Origin: Anaeromyces robustus | Taxonomy: Eukaryota > Neocallimastigomycota > Neocallimastigomycetes > Neocallimastigales > Neocallimastigaceae | Direction: 5' to 3' | NCBI GenBank assembly: GCA_002104895.1 | Contig: MCFG01000031.1 | Location: 192,501-227,500 of the forward strand | Length of the DNA: 35,000 nt | Shown here: in pieces, positions 31,218 to 35,000 of the stretch | Layout: every line of letters starts with the position of its first letter | How positions within the stretch are numbered: position 1 is the stretch's first letter | Position numbers and translations under genes: made by a program | Notes under the pieces: model-generated | The model's input: only the letters and a program-made list of their open reading frames with translations | What the model was told of the DNA's origin: nothing | Databases searched by the model: none

Positions 31218-33843
31218 CAATTATGAATTATAAATTATTTATTAAAATAGAAAATATAATATATATATATATACTCTGTAGCATTTTTTCATTTAAATTT
31301 TTCCAAATATATATGTATATATAATATAACATAACATCTTTTATTTTTTTTTTTTAATAAAATATATTCTTTTTCTATTCTAATATATATATTAAAAAAT
31401 ATTTATAACAATATTAACTAGAAATAAAAATAAAAATAAATTTATATAGACAAATAAAAATAATATAAATATTAAGAAGAAAAAGAATATAAATAAAATT
31501 AAATATATTTATATTAAATTTAAATAGATAGATATAGATTAAAAAAAAAAAAAAAGGTTAAAAAGACTTGAAAAAGATCATTAGACATAAATTATAAATA
31601 AATTATATTAAATTATACAATACAAAATATTATGTTAATATATATATATATATCTTTTTTTTTTTTTTTTTATAAAGTAAATTTCATTCAATTCTTATTG
31701 AAATTAAATTGTAATATATAATAACTTTTATATTTTTAAGAAAAAACGAAAAAGACAAAAAAAAAAAAAAAAGAAAAAAAAAAAAAAAGCAAAAACAAAC
31801 GAACAAACAAACAAACAAAAAAATAAATAAATAAAATTAACAGACTAAAGAATTGTAAAAAGACATAAAAATCTAAAAATAACAAAAAAAAAAAAAAAAA
31901 CAAAAGCAAATAAACAAACAAATGAAACAATAGAAAAAAAAAAATCCAAACAAATAAATAAATAAATAAATAAAACATAAAACGAAAAATGAAATTCAAA
32001 AAGCAAAAAAAAAAAAACAACAACAACAAAAAAAAAATTATATAAAAAACTTTACAGTATTAACATAAAAAAATATGTTTTAAAAGCATATTTTTTAAAA
32101 ATTAAAATAAGCAATAAAATAAAATAAAATAAAATAACTTAAAATAAAAAATAAAAAATAAATTAAAATAAAATAATAACGATAATAAAAAAAAAAAAAA
32201 AAAACAATAAAAACAAAAATTCATTATAAATTAAAAAAACGTTTATCTTTATATCATTATAGAAATATTATTAAGTTTTTATATTATTATAACAGAATTT
32301 AAATAATAAAATAAAAAATATATAATTAAGCTTTTAAAATAAAAAAAAAAATAATAAATATTATTAAATAATAATTAAATATTTGTAAAAATATATAATA
32401 TAAATAAACAAATAAAAAATAAAAAATACAGCAATACATGTTAAATATAATTTATTTATTTGTGTTATTTATTTTTTATATTATATATATAAAATAAATG
32501 TTATATTATTATTGACAGTTTAAAAAAAAAATGTATAAAATATAATATTTTTATCTAATGAAAAGAAATTTATAAAGAAAGCAAATGAAATTTATTAATA
32601 TTCAGTATAATTCTTATGATTCTATTTGTTTAATTATATATATTAAAAAATTTTTTAACATATATAATTAAATTTTTTTATATTTATAAGACCTCTTTAT
32701 GTAATATAAATTTTTTATATTTGTTATATATTACTATATATATTACTTTTCCGTAAAAAATGGATATTTAATTTAATACTTTCATACCTATTTAATTACT
32801 CAATTAATTGCTATATATATTTGAAATTAATTTTTTAATTAACAATATATATTATATATAGTATTTTCATTATATTGCTATATCTAATGTCAATTTTTAA
32901 TAATTTTTATGATTAATATATAAATTTAAATTATTATGTTTTACAATTATTTAATTATATTTAATTAATATAATTAAATAAAATTATTTATAATATATTT
33001 TATCTTCTATTTATTTATTTATTTTTTTATGTTTTTTTTAATATTAATATTTTGTGATGTAAACTTTGTTTATTATAAAATAAATTAAAAGTTTTGTGTG
33101 ATGTCAATTCTCGAATTTTTTTTTTTATCTCTTACCGTTTTTATTAATAACGTTGGATACTTTATATTTTCTTTTTTCTTAATATTTTTTTTATTTAATT
33201 TAATTATGTTTCATTTGTTTTATGTTTTTATATGATAACTTTTTTGTTTTTTTTACTACAGAAAAGGAAAAAAAAAAAAAAAGATTAAATAATTAATAAT
33301 ATATAAATTTTTTTATGATTATTATTATCACTTTTTTTTTTTTAAAAAAAAATTAAAGTAAAACACAGTTTGTTTTCTGTGTAACACTTGTTAATGATAT
33401 AAATATTTAGAAAGTCTTCTTTTTTTTTTTTTTTTAAACAAATTTCTATAACTTTTGAATTTATAAATTAAAAATATATATTTATATATTATAAAAATAT
33501 TGAAATTAATCTTTTAAAAATAAAATTTATTAATATATATTTTTATTTTTTTTTTAAATTTAAAAAGTTTGAAATTATATTTTTATATTTTTCAGTGTTT
33601 CTTAAATATATTATATTTTTCATAATTATATAGAGATAATAATAATAACTACAAAAACATATATAGATAAAAGATATAATTATATAGTTATATCCAACAT
33701 CTATAAAAAAAGAATCATACATTTTCAATCCAACATCTATAAAAAAAGAATCATACATTTTCAATCCAACATTTATAAAAAAAAATCATACATTTTCAAT
33801 TAAAATTTTATAAAAAAATTCTCATATCAATTAGGAAATTAAA
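31180..33843. other. AT-rich intergenic region between copies B and C
   Basis: No gene supported. An A run of about 34 begins directly after the stop codon of copy B. Purine-rich tracts with AAAC/AAAT units (31740-32040) create poly-Phe antisense frames. The right end carries the 36-bp repeats before copy C. Confidence 0.6.
33693..33810 (+). repeat. 36-bp direct repeats upstream of copy C
   Basis: Unit TCCAACATCTATAAAAAAAG plus 16 more bases starts at 33693, 33729 and 33765; the first two are identical, the third is slightly decayed, and a degenerate fragment follows. The last full unit ends about 45 bp before the ATG at 33844, so the array lies in the proximal promoter or 5' leader. A short antisense frame over it is not a gene. 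Confidence 0.85.
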
Positions 33844-35000
33844 ATGAAGAATATAATTTTTGTTGTTTCATTATTATTTTCATTTGTCAAAGCTCAAAAT
33901 AATACAAATACTAGTGGATTTGATTGTTGGTCACTTTATGTAGGTGCTGGTTATCAATGGTAATTTATAATAATATTTTTTTAAATTAATTTTTTTTTTT
34001 TATACCTTTTAAAATTATTAATAATTAATAATGAATTAAATTGAAATTCCAATTTATATTATGAAATAATGATATTATTTAATAAAATCATAATCTTATC
34101 CATTTTATTTTTTAAACATATCTAGTTGTCCTGAAGAGCCTGTAGCATATAAAGATGATGAAGGTTCATGGTATATATCTATTAAAAATTTATTATACAA
34201 ATAATATAAATGAGAATAATATTTATTTAATTGAATAAATATAGTTTGTTATTAAGTATTATTATTTCAAATAAAATTTATATATATATATATATAAAGG
34301 GCTTTAAAGGATAATAACTGGTGTGGTGTCGAAAAAAAAATAAAAGAAGCTAAACATATTGAACCATATTGTTTTTTTAAAGTATTAAGTAAGAAATGAT
34401 AAATTTATTATATATTTATAAATAATATATACAAATAAATAGTATTATTTAATTAGATTAATATCTTATTTATCTTATTTAATATAATATTATGCATTTT
34501 TTTTATTTTTCGTTATTTATTAATAAAAATTATCAAAAATAATTAAGATGATGCTTATACATGTTGTGAAGATAAAGAACCTAATTATATTGATGCTGAT
34601 GGAGATTGGTATATATAAATTATTTTTTAATAAATATATTTTTTAATTATTATTATTGTTATTATTATTATTTTTATTATAATATTTTTATTATAATATT
34701 TTTATAATATATATATTTTATTATTATATCATTATTTTTATTGTTATATTATTGTATTATATTTAATATAATTTAATATGCTTTTTTTTTAATTATATAA
34801 AGGTATCAAGATGATGTGAAAGGTTATTGGTGTGGTGTTAGAGAAAATCAAAGATGGAATGATCGTGAAAGAATTGAAGAAACAAAAGAAGAATGGGAAG
34901 ATTTTAAAACTAAATGGGATAATGATTATAAATACAATTTTGAACGTCTTTCAGTTTTTGTAGGGGAAGATGAATCAATGGTTAATTTTGGTTGGTATTC
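33844..35000 (+). CDS. Copy C: double-dockerin metallophosphatase, cut by window end
   Basis: Visible exons: 33844-33959, 34126-34170, 34300-34388, 34548-34608, 34803-35000 (continues). The signal peptide MKNIIFVVSLLFSFVKA is followed by dockerin 1 (CWSLYVGAGYQCC...WCGV) and dockerin 2 (YCFFKVLNDAYTCC...WCGV). The start of the purple-acid-phosphatase-like beta domain then runs off the window (RLSVFVGEDESMVNFGWYS). Exon order and phases are the same as in copies A and B, and the fourth exon is 61 nt in all three. Dockerin 2 has Phe-Phe where the others have Trp-Ser or Trp-Ala after the first Cys. Catalytic domain and C-terminus cannot be seen, so whether it is secreted or membrane-anchored is unknown. 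Confidence 0.85.

Overview
The window looks like nuclear DNA of an anaerobic gut fungus (Neocallimastigomycota). It is extremely AT-rich, with very long A/T homopolymers and AAT, AAAT and TTTG microsatellites. Genes have short GT-AG introns and Asn-rich proteins. Decisively, three genes encode fungal-type dockerins (the Cys-rich CBM10-like fold ending in W-C-G) and one also carries a fungal CBM1 cellulose-binding module. Genus and species cannot be told. All multi-exon models below were spliced by eye from GT/AG sites, reading-frame continuity and family alignment remembered in general terms; no search was run.

Layout. 1-1046: AT-rich, no gene. 1047-2816 (+): five-exon gene for a secreted-then-anchored leucine-rich-repeat protein. 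2817-4893: no confident gene, but two islands of unusually high GC (about 4471-4556 and 4681-4745) that look like a structured RNA candidate, and a 45-bp inverted copy of an exon/intron junction of the next gene. 4894-14472 (-): one very large eleven-exon gene for a P4-type ATPase (phospholipid flippase) inflated by Asn-rich insertions to about 2,500 residues; its N-terminal extension carries two frame disruptions. 14473-20450: about 6 kb with no supportable gene.

20451-35000 (+): three tandem paralogues, each with dockerin module(s), a purple-acid-phosphatase-like N-terminal beta domain and a calcineurin-like metallophosphatase domain. Copy A (20451-23256, 5' exon not found) ends in a further dockerin, a Thr-rich linker and a CBM1. 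Copy B (26853-31179, complete) replaces these by a transmembrane helix and a cytoplasmic tail of about 630 residues. Copy C (33844 to window end) is cut by the window edge. Between them lie tandem arrays (84-bp and 88/98-bp units), a 500-bp AAAT array and a 36-bp repeat just upstream of copy C.

How they work together (inference): dockerins of anaerobic fungi plug enzymes into the secreted cellulosome. Copy A would put a phosphatase on the cellulosome and on cellulose. Copy B would present dockerins on the plasma membrane, so it could tether the complex to the cell or report its presence through its tail. The phosphatase core is carried on one uninterrupted exon and resembles metallophosphoesterases of gut Firmicutes, while the dockerins are cut into small exons at fixed phases. 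This suggests a bacterial catalytic domain captured behind shuffled fungal dockerin exons and then tandemly duplicated.
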